In this document: positions 1 through 5,448 of the stretch, piece by piece | How positions within the stretch are numbered: position 1 is the first letter of the stretch | Layout: each line of letters opens with the position of its first letter | DNA from: Candidatus Zixiibacteriota bacterium | GTDB taxonomy: Bacteria > Zixibacteria > MSB-5A5 > GN15 > FEB-12 | Assembly: GCA_016213305.1 (NCBI GenBank) | Contig: JACRAV010000385.1 | Coordinates: forward strand, 1-5,448 | DNA length: 5,448 bases | Direction of reading: 5' to 3' | Made by a program: the position numbers and the translations under genes | Notes under the pieces: generated by a model | The model's input: only the letters and a program-made list of their open reading frames with translations | Database searches by the model: none | What the model was told of the DNA's origin: nothing

Positions 1-1576
1 AGGTCGTCGAGTAGGCCTTCAAACCGAAGGATAACGGCAGAGACCAGGTCGATACGTCGTACATGCGCGATTCGTCTTTCTTCTGCACATATCGCCGTTC
101 TTCTTCGAGGAACGACACTTTCAGTTTCGGGTCGAATTCCAGAATCGCCTTGGCCAGCGCTCCCTGAACCTGTGCGGTTGACACGACATAGGTTCCGGCC
201 GGCAGTTTAAGTCCGTTCACCTTATTGCCGGTGATATCGGTAGCCGAGCTGAGCGAGCAGTCGGCTGTCGTTTTCTGAACCTCGATTCCCTGCGCCAGCA
301 GGGTGTGAACAAATTTGTTTTGTTTGACGACATCCTGCGCGGGCGGGAAAACAAACGCCAGCCCGCTCTTGCGGCCGTTGTCGATCACCTGTATGCGGGT
401 ATTGCGGTAGTCGCGCATAATGTCATCGCGGTGATTCGAGAGTGTGACAAGATTCGCAAATGTGGCGGTGAGTTGGTGGTGCACCGCCTCATGATACGTC
501 AGCAGATAGTCGCCCGACTGCTTGATCATGCCGCCGCCGACTCTGGCCTGTTCGTAGAGAATGCCGATCGATCCGGAGAACGACGGCCAGAAGTCGCCGT
601 ACCCGGGGTACCAGGCCTCGAACCACTCGCCCGAGTAGTGGGGCCACCCCTGCTGATCGAACGCCGCTCCCTGCTCCTGCCCGAAAGTCTTCCACCATTT
701 CCGCACCGATTCCGGAATGTTGTAATTCACAGGTTCGCGCGGCGGGTTGGTGAGGAAGGTACCGTCGGCTTCCAGTTCGTGGGCATCGACCACCAATTGC
801 GGGTGCCAGTCCAGGATGGTCTTCAGGCGGCTTTCGGTCTCCGGCTGGGTGGCCAGCGCCCAGTCGCGATTCATGTCGAACCAGTAATGGTTGCCGCGGC
901 CCCAGGGCCAGTGGCCGCGATGTTCCAGCGCCTCCATGTTGTAGTTCGGGACCGATCCGCGATAGGTCTCAAGCATCGACAAATACCGCTCGCGGCCGTC
1001 AGGGTTCTGGCTGGGGTCGATGATAATCACCAGTCGTTCCAACATATGGTCGGCGGAGAGTTCTTGCGAAGCCGCCAGCTCGTAGATCGCCGCCAGAGCG
1101 GCATCGACGCCCGAGCACTCGTCGCCGTGAATACTGTACGCCATCCAGGCCACCGCCGGCAATTTGCCGATCAAGGCCTCGGCGTCGCGCGGGGCGGTCT
1201 TCGGATCGGCGAAAGCGGCCATGTCGGCGCGGATTTTATCCAGATTGCGAATATTTTCCTCAGATGAGATGAAGACATTATAAAGCTTGCGTCCTTCGTG
1301 GGTCGTTCCATGAGTTTCGATCTTAACCCTCGGCGACTTCCCGTCAAGCGCCTTGAGGTACGCTTCGAGTTCATGGTACCTCAACGGCCACTCGCCCAGC
1401 GGCCGCAGAAGGAAGTCATTCGGTTTGGGAACGGCCTGATCGTACTTTCCACCGGGGAAGAGCGGTGTCGTATCAACCGGCACCGAGGCCGAATACGATG
1501 GATCGTACGCTCGGACCGACACCGCGCCACTCAGGACGATCAGGATCATTGCAAGAACCGGCAGGAGACGCCGCAT
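1..1576 (-). CDS. Secreted zinc carboxypeptidase, peptidase family M14 (3' end missing)
   Basis: This is a probable exported metallocarboxypeptidase. 525 codons are visible, and the frame runs off the window at base 1 without a stop. Residues 1-23 form a signal peptide: MRR, a hydrophobic core and a V-R-A cleavage site. The M14 fold then shows its zinc ligands, H150 and E153 in an HGDE motif and H266 in DAHEL. It also has an NPDGRER segment (191-197), an MNRDW segment (235-239) that fits the substrate-carboxylate Asn-Arg pair, and E342 in LYEQA as the likely catalytic glutamate. From about residue 404 a second domain (LAFVFPPAQ, LPAGTYVVS) resembles the glutamine-amidotransferase-like C-terminal part of large bacterial M14 proteins. 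The chain ends in YDVSTWSLPL, typical of that middle region, so several hundred residues probably lie outside. The ATG at 1576 is supported by the signal peptide and a well-placed Shine-Dalgarno. The substrate cannot be told; it may be peptides or cell-wall peptide. The family call is firm. Confidence 0.93.
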   Translation of the reverse strand, partial: MRRLLPVLAMILIVLSGAVSVRAYDPSYSASVPVDTTPLFPGGKYDQAVPKPNDFLLRPLGEWPLRYHELEAYLKALDGKSPRVKIETHGTTHEGRKLYNVFISSEENIRNLDKIRADMAAFADPKTAPRDAEALIGKLPAVAWMAYSIHGDECSGVDAALAAIYELAASQELSADHMLERLVIIIDPSQNPDGRERYLSMLETYRGSVPNYNMEALEHRGHWPWGRGNHYWFDMNRDWALATQPETESRLKTILDWHPQLVVDAHELEADGTFLTNPPREPVNYNIPESVRKWWKTFGQEQGAAFDQQGWPHYSGEWFEAWYPGYGDFWPSFSGSIGILYEQARVGGGMIKQSGDYLLTYHEAVHHQLTATFANLVTLSNHRDDIMRDYRNTRIQVIDNGRKSGLAFVFPPAQDVVKQNKFVHTLLAQGIEVQKTTADCSLSSATDITGNKVNGLKLPAGTYVVSTAQVQGALAKAILEFDPKLKVSFLEEERRYVQKKDESRMYDVSTWSLPLSFGLKAYSTT

Positions 1577-1580
1577 GTGT

Positions 1581-1588
1581 ACCTCACT
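1581..1588 (-). promoter_or_regulatory. Shine-Dalgarno of the M14 carboxypeptidase gene
   Basis: On the minus strand AGTGAGGT lies just upstream of the ATG at 1576, with GAGG about 6-7 nt from the start. It fixes the start that also yields the signal peptide. The two genes further right at the divergent region have no comparable site. Confidence 0.65.
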
Positions 1589-1607
1589 TGGGCAACAGGT
1601 TTCGGGT

Positions 1608-1637
1608 AATGTAACAGGGGGATGTCACACCCGTCAA
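1608..1637 (-). promoter_or_regulatory. Predicted sigma70-type promoter of the M14 carboxypeptidase gene
   Basis: On the minus strand a -35 box TTGACG (1637-1632, 5 of 6 consensus bases) is followed after 18 bp by a -10 box TACATT (1613-1608, 4 of 6). Transcription would start near the A residues at 1602-1601 and give a leader of roughly 25 nt that contains the Shine-Dalgarno. The promoter sits in the 95-bp gap after the DUF5683-like gene, so the peptidase can be transcribed apart from the kinase pair. This was identified by eye from consensus only. Confidence 0.5.
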
Positions 1638-1671
1638 TACGCCGAAAGGCGCCGGCAGGTTGCGGGTCGGC

Positions 1672-2259
1672 TCAGAACCGCACGGTGAGCATGGCCGTCG
1701 CCCCGCCGCGCGGGTCGGGGCAGAGGTCAAAACTAAACTTATCGTTGCGCGGATTGGACGGCGAGCCGGACAGATGGGCGTCAACATAGGCGTCGAACAT
1801 CGAAACAAACGTCGTCAGCCCGAAAAACCAGATAAACTTGTTTCGCTTGTCGCGTTCGCTTCCGTACACGCCGTAAATGCTCAGCCGGGTCAAAGAGTCG
1901 GTCGCGGCCTCGTACTGGACCCGATAAGTATGGGCCGACTGGCCATGCTCGATGGCCTTGAGCGCAAACCAGCTCTCAAGTCCGATGAACACACCGGCCT
2001 TGATGATCTTCCTGTTGCCAAGCTGTCCCAACCCCGGCACGAACATCGATTTGAACAGCGCCACCGTCGGCGTCTGGATCAGATGCTTTTCAAGGTTGGC
2101 CGCGTTGGTGACATTTTCGGCCGGTCGCTGTTGCATCTGCGGCACATAGATGATCGTGTCACTCTTGCGGGACGAATCCGTTGGGGCTTCCTGTCCGTAG
2201 CAAACAGTCCCAAATAATCCCGGCAGGGCAAAGAGCATTGCCGCAAGGGCCGCTTTCAT
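1672..2259 (-). CDS. DUF5683-like small exported/membrane protein
   Basis: The protein has 195 residues and unknown function. Residues 1-22 look like a signal peptide (M-K, then a hydrophobic stretch ending near CYG-QE). A polar linker of about 40 residues follows. The diagnostic segment is around 66-89: VALFKSMFVPGLGQ and then a basic NRKIIKAG. The P-G-L-G-Q motif before a hydrophobic helix is characteristic of DUF5683 proteins, which are frequent in Bacteroidota and related phyla. Two hydrophobic segments are visible, at about 85-102 and 142-160, the second ending in FDAYVDAHL. The C terminus (ATAMLTVRF) resembles an amphipathic strand ending in an aromatic residue, as in outer-membrane proteins, but it is too short to prove that location. 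The ATG begins 6 bp after the kinase stop with no good Shine-Dalgarno, so translation is probably coupled to the kinase. No enzymatic role should be assigned. Confidence 0.8.
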   Translation of the reverse strand: MKAALAAMLFALPGLFGTVCYGQEAPTDSSRKSDTIIYVPQMQQRPAENVTNAANLEKHLIQTPTVALFKSMFVPGLGQLGNRKIIKAGVFIGLESWFALKAIEHGQSAHTYRVQYEAATDSLTRLSIYGVYGSERDKRNKFIWFFGLTTFVSMFDAYVDAHLSGSPSNPRNDKFSFDLCPDPRGGATAMLTVRF

Positions 2260-2265
2260 GGGTAT

Positions 2266-3204
2266 CTATCCCAACAACATCAACTGTTTTGCGTTGAGCG
2301 ACAATTCGAGCGAGTTGGTCTGCAATTTAACCAGCTCGCCATCGACATACAACGTCCGCCCGTGAGTCGGCTGACAGAGCACGGTGTGTCCCCTGTACAG
2401 GGAGATTTCTTTGCCGTACAGATACTTTCCGCTGTAAATCTGCCTGACATACGCGGAGTACTGCCCGCCGGGGGGCTGTTGATCGCACACCACTTCCAAA
2501 AGCCCGTCGTCGCAAACCGAAGCCGGTGAGAAGGACAGCCCGACCGCATGGGACAACAGGTGGATATTCAGGATCACCGGCGAGAAATCAAATTTCACGG
2601 CATCGACTTTCAGGAGGGTCTTGTGGGCGGTGACTTTAGCCGCCGCCCCGGAAGCCAGCCGTGCCCAGCCGATCCCAAAGACCGGTGTCCGTTTTCCCTC
2701 CAGCGCCGCCGCCAGTTCCGGAACAAGTCCCAGACCAACCGAACAGAAGAACGGCCGATCCCCCACCATGCCGACATCGAGCTTGCGATAATTCCCTTCC
2801 AGAATTTTGGCCACCACGACCGACGGTTTGATACTCGCGTACACTGATTTGGCGACATTGTTGAATCGTCCCGTCGGCACCAGCCCGACCGGAAGATCGG
2901 CCTCGAGCGCCGCCCGGGCGACCAGATTGAATGTCCCATCGCCGCCCACCGCGATCAAACCGGTAATCTTGCCGAATTGCGCCTCGTGCGGGGGCGTTTC
3001 CCCCTTCACCTGTCCGGCGAGAATCATCGCCTGCTGAAGCATGGTTGTCGGGGAATCCGGTTCGACAAGCGTATAGAACCCGCCCCCCGCCTTGATTCCC
3101 TTAAGGATCAAATCCACAATCGGTCGGGAATACCCGGTCGCTTTGGTGTTGACCAGCACTCCCCAGTGGCGAGCGTTCGTTTTCTGATGCCGTCGTCGGT
3201 GCAT
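2266..3204 (-). CDS. Diacylglycerol kinase family lipid kinase (DAGK catalytic domain; YegS/DgkB/sphingosine kinase superfamily)
   Basis: This is an ATP-dependent lipid kinase expected to phosphorylate diacylglycerol or a related membrane lipid at the cytoplasmic membrane. From the chosen ATG it has 312 residues, a normal full length. The N-terminal strand WGVLVNTKATG (14-24) corresponds to the usual V-N-P-x-A-G start of the fold. GGDGT (87-91) is the nucleotide-binding signature. The C-terminal domain keeps DDGLLEVV (232-239) and YVDGE (286-290), both typical. The loop after the second strand reads P-T-G-R-F-N-N (110-116) where relatives usually have a G-T-x-N-D type sequence, which may alter substrate or metal handling. 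An open frame extends 12 codons further to a TTG at 3240, but those bases form a good promoter and there is no Shine-Dalgarno. The ATG at 3204 is therefore preferred, probably on a leaderless mRNA. The exact lipid substrate is unknown. Confidence 0.9.
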   Translation of the reverse strand: MHRRRHQKTNARHWGVLVNTKATGYSRPIVDLILKGIKAGGGFYTLVEPDSPTTMLQQAMILAGQVKGETPPHEAQFGKITGLIAVGGDGTFNLVARAALEADLPVGLVPTGRFNNVAKSVYASIKPSVVVAKILEGNYRKLDVGMVGDRPFFCSVGLGLVPELAAALEGKRTPVFGIGWARLASGAAAKVTAHKTLLKVDAVKFDFSPVILNIHLLSHAVGLSFSPASVCDDGLLEVVCDQQPPGGQYSAYVRQIYSGKYLYGKEISLYRGHTVLCQPTHGRTLYVDGELVKLQTNSLELSLNAKQLMLLG

Positions 3205-3211
3205 GAGAACC

Positions 3212-3240
3212 AGTATAACGAATCCGGGCGAATGTCTCAA
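3212..3240 (-). promoter_or_regulatory. Predicted sigma70-type promoter of the lipid kinase gene (leaderless)
   Basis: On the minus strand TTGAGA (3240-3235, 5 of 6 to the -35 consensus) is separated by exactly 17 bp from TATACT (3217-3212, 5 of 6 to the -10 consensus). The sequence after the -10 is GGTTCTC and then the ATG at 3204. The first purine at a suitable distance is the A of that ATG, so the transcript would have no 5' leader. This is the strongest promoter match in the window. Confidence 0.65.
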
Positions 3241-3288
3241 CCGTTAAGCTGAGGTCATTTGAGCCGGTCGGGCCGTCCCTGTTGAAAC

Positions 3289-3317
3289 TTGTTTGCCCCG
3301 GTCCCTTCCGGTATATT
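3289..3317 (+). promoter_or_regulatory. Predicted promoter of the exosortase operon (leaderless)
   Basis: TATATT (3312-3317, 5 of 6 to the -10 consensus) lies 17 bp after TTGTTT (3289-3294), a weak -35 that keeps TTG only. Eight bases, TTGCCCGC, separate the -10 from the ATG at 3326, so initiation at that A gives a leaderless mRNA. A better-looking TTGAAA at 3282-3287 is 24 bp from the -10, which is too far. No Shine-Dalgarno is present before the ATG. Confidence 0.5.
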
Positions 3318-3325
3318 TTGCCCGC

Positions 3326-4171
3326 ATGTCCTCTGCCACCGTTGATGACCCGACTCGCCGACTGATGGCGCGGTATCTGCCCTTTATCGCGCTCTTGATT
3401 GTCTATGCCCCGGCACTGTATGGCCTGGTGGTCGATTGGGCGCAGGACTCCAATTATTCGCACGGGTTTCTCATTCCGCTGGTGACTGGCTGGTTGCTCT
3501 GGCAAAAACGCGCCACTCTGAAAGCCGCCCCTCTGACCACCGACGGGTTCGGACTGGCGATTGTCACTGTTGCCGGACTGATGTTTGTTCTGGGGAACGC
3601 CGGCGCCGAGTATTTCACCATGCGCCTGTCGTTCGTGGCGGCCCTGTTCGGACTGACCCTCTATCTCTTCGGACGGACGGTCGTCAAGCTCGTCTGGTTC
3701 GAACTGGCCTTTCTCTGCTTCATGATCCCCATTCCGTATGTCGTGTACTATGCGCTGACTTTTCCGATGCAACTGCTGGCCTCCAAAATCACCGCCGGCA
3801 TTTTGAGCGGGGTCGGCATGGCTGTTTATCGGCAGGGGAATATCCTGCATCTGCCCGGAGGATCGTCGCTCGAAGTTGCCGAGGCCTGCTCCGGTATGCG
3901 GTCGCTGGTCTCGCTCCTGGCGCTGGGCGCCCTGTACGCTCAATTGACGCAGAATCGCTTTTCCGCCAAAGTGATCCTGTTTCTCTCAACGGTGCCGATC
4001 GCCGTGGTCGCCAATGTCTTCCGCGTCTTTGTTACCGCTTTGCTGGTCACCACGGTGTCCCCTGAAGCCACCTCCGAACCGATGCATACGATCATGGGAA
4101 TGTCGGTGTTTGTGGTGTCATTCGTCTTGCTGTTCATCTTCGGAGCCATTCTCAAGCAGGTATGTAAATGA
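3326..4171 (+). CDS. xrt: Exosortase (exosortase/archaeosortase family transpeptidase)
   Basis: This is an integral-membrane protein-sorting enzyme thought to cleave C-terminal PEP-CTERM-like tags and attach substrates to the cell surface. It has 281 residues and about eight hydrophobic segments, the usual architecture. The family triad is complete: C188 in EACSGMRS (186-193), R233 in ANVFRVF (229-235) and H254 in MHTIMG (253-258). YSHGFLIPL near residues 44-52 and MIPIPY at 133-138 are further family hallmarks. The frame is open upstream to a TTG at 3293, but that region holds the predicted promoter, so the ATG at 3326 is preferred. The stop overlaps the next start (ATGA), which indicates an operon with the EpsI-like gene. 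The subtype cannot be assigned by eye, and no tagged substrate is visible in the window. In some proteobacterial enzymes the EpsI domain is fused to the exosortase; here it is a separate gene. Confidence 0.95.
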   Translation: MSSATVDDPTRRLMARYLPFIALLIVYAPALYGLVVDWAQDSNYSHGFLIPLVTGWLLWQKRATLKAAPLTTDGFGLAIVTVAGLMFVLGNAGAEYFTMRLSFVAALFGLTLYLFGRTVVKLVWFELAFLCFMIPIPYVVYYALTFPMQLLASKITAGILSGVGMAVYRQGNILHLPGGSSLEVAEACSGMRSLVSLLALGALYAQLTQNRFSAKVILFLSTVPIAVVANVFRVFVTALLVTTVSPEATSEPMHTIMGMSVFVVSFVLLFIFGAILKQVCK

Positions 4172-4812
4172 AACGTCCGGCCGTCATTGCCACCATCGTC
4201 ATTGTCGTCTTTGGCTTGTGCGGCGGGGTGTTTCGTTTCGTTCAAATCAAGCCCGACCGCCCGGCCGCATTCTCTGAAATCCCGCTGTCAGCCGGGGGGT
4301 ACACCGGCGCCGAACACTTTTTCGACAGCGTCAGCTACGAAGTACTGAAAGCCGACACCTCCACGCTCCGTCTGTACACCGGTCCGGACGGGAAGGACTG
4401 CTGGCTGTTTGTCGCCTACTTTGCCTCGCAGAAATACGGCAGTCAGATCCATTCCCCCAAGCACTGTCTCCCCGGATCGGGATGGCGGATCGAAACCAAC
4501 CAACCCTACACTATGAATCTTTCTTCCGGCGTTATCAAGGAGATGAACCGGCTGGTGATTGCCGACCCCACTTCCCGCCAGCTCATGCTGTACTGGTTCG
4601 AGACCCGGGGCGGATCGCTCCACAACGAGTTCGCATTGAAATGGGATCTGGTGAAGAACGCCATGCTCTTGCGGCCGACCGATGCCGCCTTTGTCCGACT
4701 GAATATCACGCTTGAACCGAATGAATCGGCCGAAAGTGCCACCCGACGGGCGCTCGACTTTCTGAATGTATTCTATCAACCGGTCGAGCACGCTCTGCCG
4801 TTCTCGTCATAG
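4168..4812 (+). CDS. epsI: EpsI family protein (exosortase-associated, DUF3485)
   Basis: This 214-residue protein belongs to the EpsI family, which accompanies exosortases and exopolysaccharide loci; its biochemical role is not settled. Residues 5-25 form one N-terminal membrane anchor, placing the rest outside the membrane. The hallmark segment is at 93-106, where QIHSPKHCLPGSGW carries the conserved H95, C100 and the P-G-S-G-W turn. The nearby FVAYFASQKYG (81-91) and the later YWFETRG (142-148) also fit the family. The ending TDAAFVRLNI (171-180) followed by a short helical tail is typical. The start ATG overlaps the exosortase stop by ATGA, with only a weak AGG 7 nt upstream, so translation is probably coupled. 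Co-occurrence with the exosortase supports a role in the same sorting or EPS process. Family identity is well supported; function remains inferred. Confidence 0.92.
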   Translation: MKRPAVIATIVIVVFGLCGGVFRFVQIKPDRPAAFSEIPLSAGGYTGAEHFFDSVSYEVLKADTSTLRLYTGPDGKDCWLFVAYFASQKYGSQIHSPKHCLPGSGWRIETNQPYTMNLSSGVIKEMNRLVIADPTSRQLMLYWFETRGGSLHNEFALKWDLVKNAMLLRPTDAAFVRLNITLEPNESAESATRRALDFLNVFYQPVEHALPFSS

Positions 4813-4822
4813 TGGTTCCATG

Positions 4823-4832
4823 AAGGAGAGGG
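4823..4832 (+). promoter_or_regulatory. Shine-Dalgarno of the UbiA-type transferase gene
   Basis: The purine-rich AAGGAGAGGG lies in the 27-bp gap after the EpsI-like gene. AAGGAG is 5 nt from an in-frame TTG at 4834 and 11 nt from the GTG at 4840, while GAGG (4828-4831) is 8 nt from the GTG. The site therefore supports translation here but does not decide between the two starts. Confidence 0.6.
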
Positions 4833-4839
4833 ATTGACA

Positions 4840-5448
4840 GTGCTCAAGAATCTTGTCCGGCTCGCCCGCCCAGCGCAATGGCTCAAGAATCTCTTTGTGC
4901 TGGCCCCGCTTATTTTCGCCGGTGAGGCCCGGAGTGCCCACGCTGTCGAGTTTGCTCTTCTGGGTATGGCCGTCTTCTGTCTTCTCTCGTCAGCCGTGTA
5001 CGCGCTCAATGATCTGGTAGATCGTAAGCAGGACCGCCTGCACCCGCTCAAGAAGAATCGGCCGCTGGCTTCGGGGGCGCTCAATGCCGGCCAGGCCGCC
5101 GGAATGATCGCCTTTCTCACCGTGGCCGGTCTGGGGGCGGCCTGGGTTCTCGGAGCGCAGTTCTTTGTCGTCTCCATCATCTTTCTCGGACTGAACCTGC
5201 TCTATTCGCTCCTGCTTAAGAATCTGGTGATCCTCGACGCTATGGGTGTGGCCCTCTCGTTTGTCCTGCGCGCCTATGCCGGCGCGGTGGTGATCGGCGT
5301 GCCGGTGTCCAAATGGCTTCTGATCAACACTCTTCTGCTCGCCCTGTTTCTGGCTTTCGGAAAACGGCGTCACGAACTGGTGGAGCTAGATTCCGGCGCC
5401 ATCGCCCATCGGACAATTCTCATCCGCTACTCCCCCTATATCTTGGAT
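4840..5448 (+). CDS. Decaprenyl-phosphate phosphoribosyltransferase-like UbiA family protein (3' end missing)
   Basis: 203 codons are visible and the frame leaves the window open. The protein is a polytopic UbiA-superfamily prenyl-phosphate transferase. Its closest recognisable type transfers 5-phosphoribose from PRPP to decaprenyl phosphate, as in mycobacterial Rv3806c. Evidence is the N-terminal RPAQWLKNLFVLAPL (10-24), the metal-binding motif NDLVDRKQD (57-65) followed by HP and RPLASG (74-79), and the second conserved region from LLKNLVILDAMG (125-136) through FVLRAYAG (141-148). GKRRHEL (174-180) is also typical of this subgroup and differs from the quinone-biosynthesis UbiA enzymes. GTG at 4840 is taken as the start; TTG at 4834 would add two residues. 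It follows the exosortase/EpsI pair by 27 bp and probably shares their transcript. The product could feed a ribose- or arabinose-containing surface glycan. Substrate assignment is by family only. Confidence 0.88.
   Translation, partial: MLKNLVRLARPAQWLKNLFVLAPLIFAGEARSAHAVEFALLGMAVFCLLSSAVYALNDLVDRKQDRLHPLKKNRPLASGALNAGQAAGMIAFLTVAGLGAAWVLGAQFFVVSIIFLGLNLLYSLLLKNLVILDAMGVALSFVLRAYAGAVVIGVPVSKWLLINTLLLALFLAFGKRRHELVELDSGAIAHRTILIRYSPYILD

Noticed and set aside
305..1267. Plus-strand open frame of 320 codons opposite the M14 carboxypeptidase
   Set aside because: The opposite strand encodes all M14 catalytic motifs in order. The plus-strand translation has no recognisable domain and an Arg/Val/His-rich composition typical of a shadow frame in GC-rich DNA.
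1640..1651. Small hairpin (CGCC-GAAA-GGCG) after the DUF5683-like gene, considered as a terminator
   Set aside because: The stem is only 4 bp and no T-run follows on the minus strand, so it does not meet the criteria for an intrinsic terminator.
3236..3253. Imperfect inverted repeat (CTCAAC / GCTGAG, 6-bp spacer) overlapping the kinase -35 box, considered as an operator
   Set aside because: The arms are only 6 bp with one mismatch and there is no second copy in the window. This is within chance expectation for the intergenic length.
3101..3943. Minus-strand open frame of 280 codons crossing the divergent promoter region and the exosortase gene
   Set aside because: Its translation is polar and Gln/Arg/Gly-rich without hydrophobic core segments, and it opposes a clear exosortase with intact catalytic residues. 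It also spans both predicted promoters.
4820..4837. Five-codon open frame starting ATG at 4820, considered as a leader peptide
   Set aside because: It consists mainly of the purine-rich ribosome binding site of the next gene, has no conserved feature, and is too short to support as a gene.
4834..4839. Perfect -35 hexamer TTGACA at the start of the UbiA-type gene
   Set aside because: No -10-like sequence lies 16-18 bp downstream; the bases there are GC-rich coding sequence. It is likely a coincidence within the translation start region.
4842..4892. 12-bp direct repeat GCTCAAGAATCT at 4842-4853 and 4881-4892
   Set aside because: Both copies encode L-K-N-L in frame, and the second is part of the family-conserved W-L-K-N segment. 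Similar codons recur at 5217, so this is explained by protein sequence and codon use rather than by a DNA element.

Overview
The window (5,448 bp, GC-rich) reads as a chromosomal segment of a Gram-negative-type bacterium with an exosortase surface-sorting system. The exosortase/EpsI pair, a DUF5683-type exported protein and a secreted M14 metallopeptidase together fit an uncultured FCB-group lineage, for example a Zixibacteria-like organism. That placement is inference only, because no rRNA or taxonomic marker is present.

Layout: two gene sets diverge from a 121-bp intergenic region (3205-3325). Leftward, on the minus strand, are a diacylglycerol/sphingosine-type lipid kinase (3204-2266), a small exported DUF5683-like protein (2259-1672) and a zinc carboxypeptidase of family M14 (1576 to beyond base 1, 3' end missing). 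The first two are tightly coupled. The carboxypeptidase has its own recognisable promoter and Shine-Dalgarno sequence. Rightward, on the plus strand, are an exosortase (3326-4171), an EpsI-family protein overlapping it by ATGA (4168-4812) and, after 27 bp, a UbiA-type decaprenyl-phosphate phosphoribosyltransferase-like protein (4840 to beyond 5448, 3' end missing).

The rightward genes look like the start of an envelope or exopolysaccharide operon. Exosortase and EpsI belong to the protein-sorting/EPS machinery, and the phosphoribosyltransferase would make a polyprenyl-phosphate pentose donor for a surface glycan. The leftward genes also concern the envelope: lipid phosphorylation, a small membrane or periplasmic protein, and an exported peptidase.

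The most distinctive observations are as follows. Both divergent genes have a -10 box only 7-8 nt from their ATG and no Shine-Dalgarno sequence, which predicts a pair of leaderless mRNAs. The lipid kinase carries P-T-G-R-F-N-N where relatives have a G-T-x-N-D type loop. The exosortase/EpsI pair is directly followed by a decaprenyl-phospho-ribose synthase homologue. No RNA gene, CRISPR array, insertion sequence or convincing terminator was seen, and no stretch over 300 bp lacks a gene.
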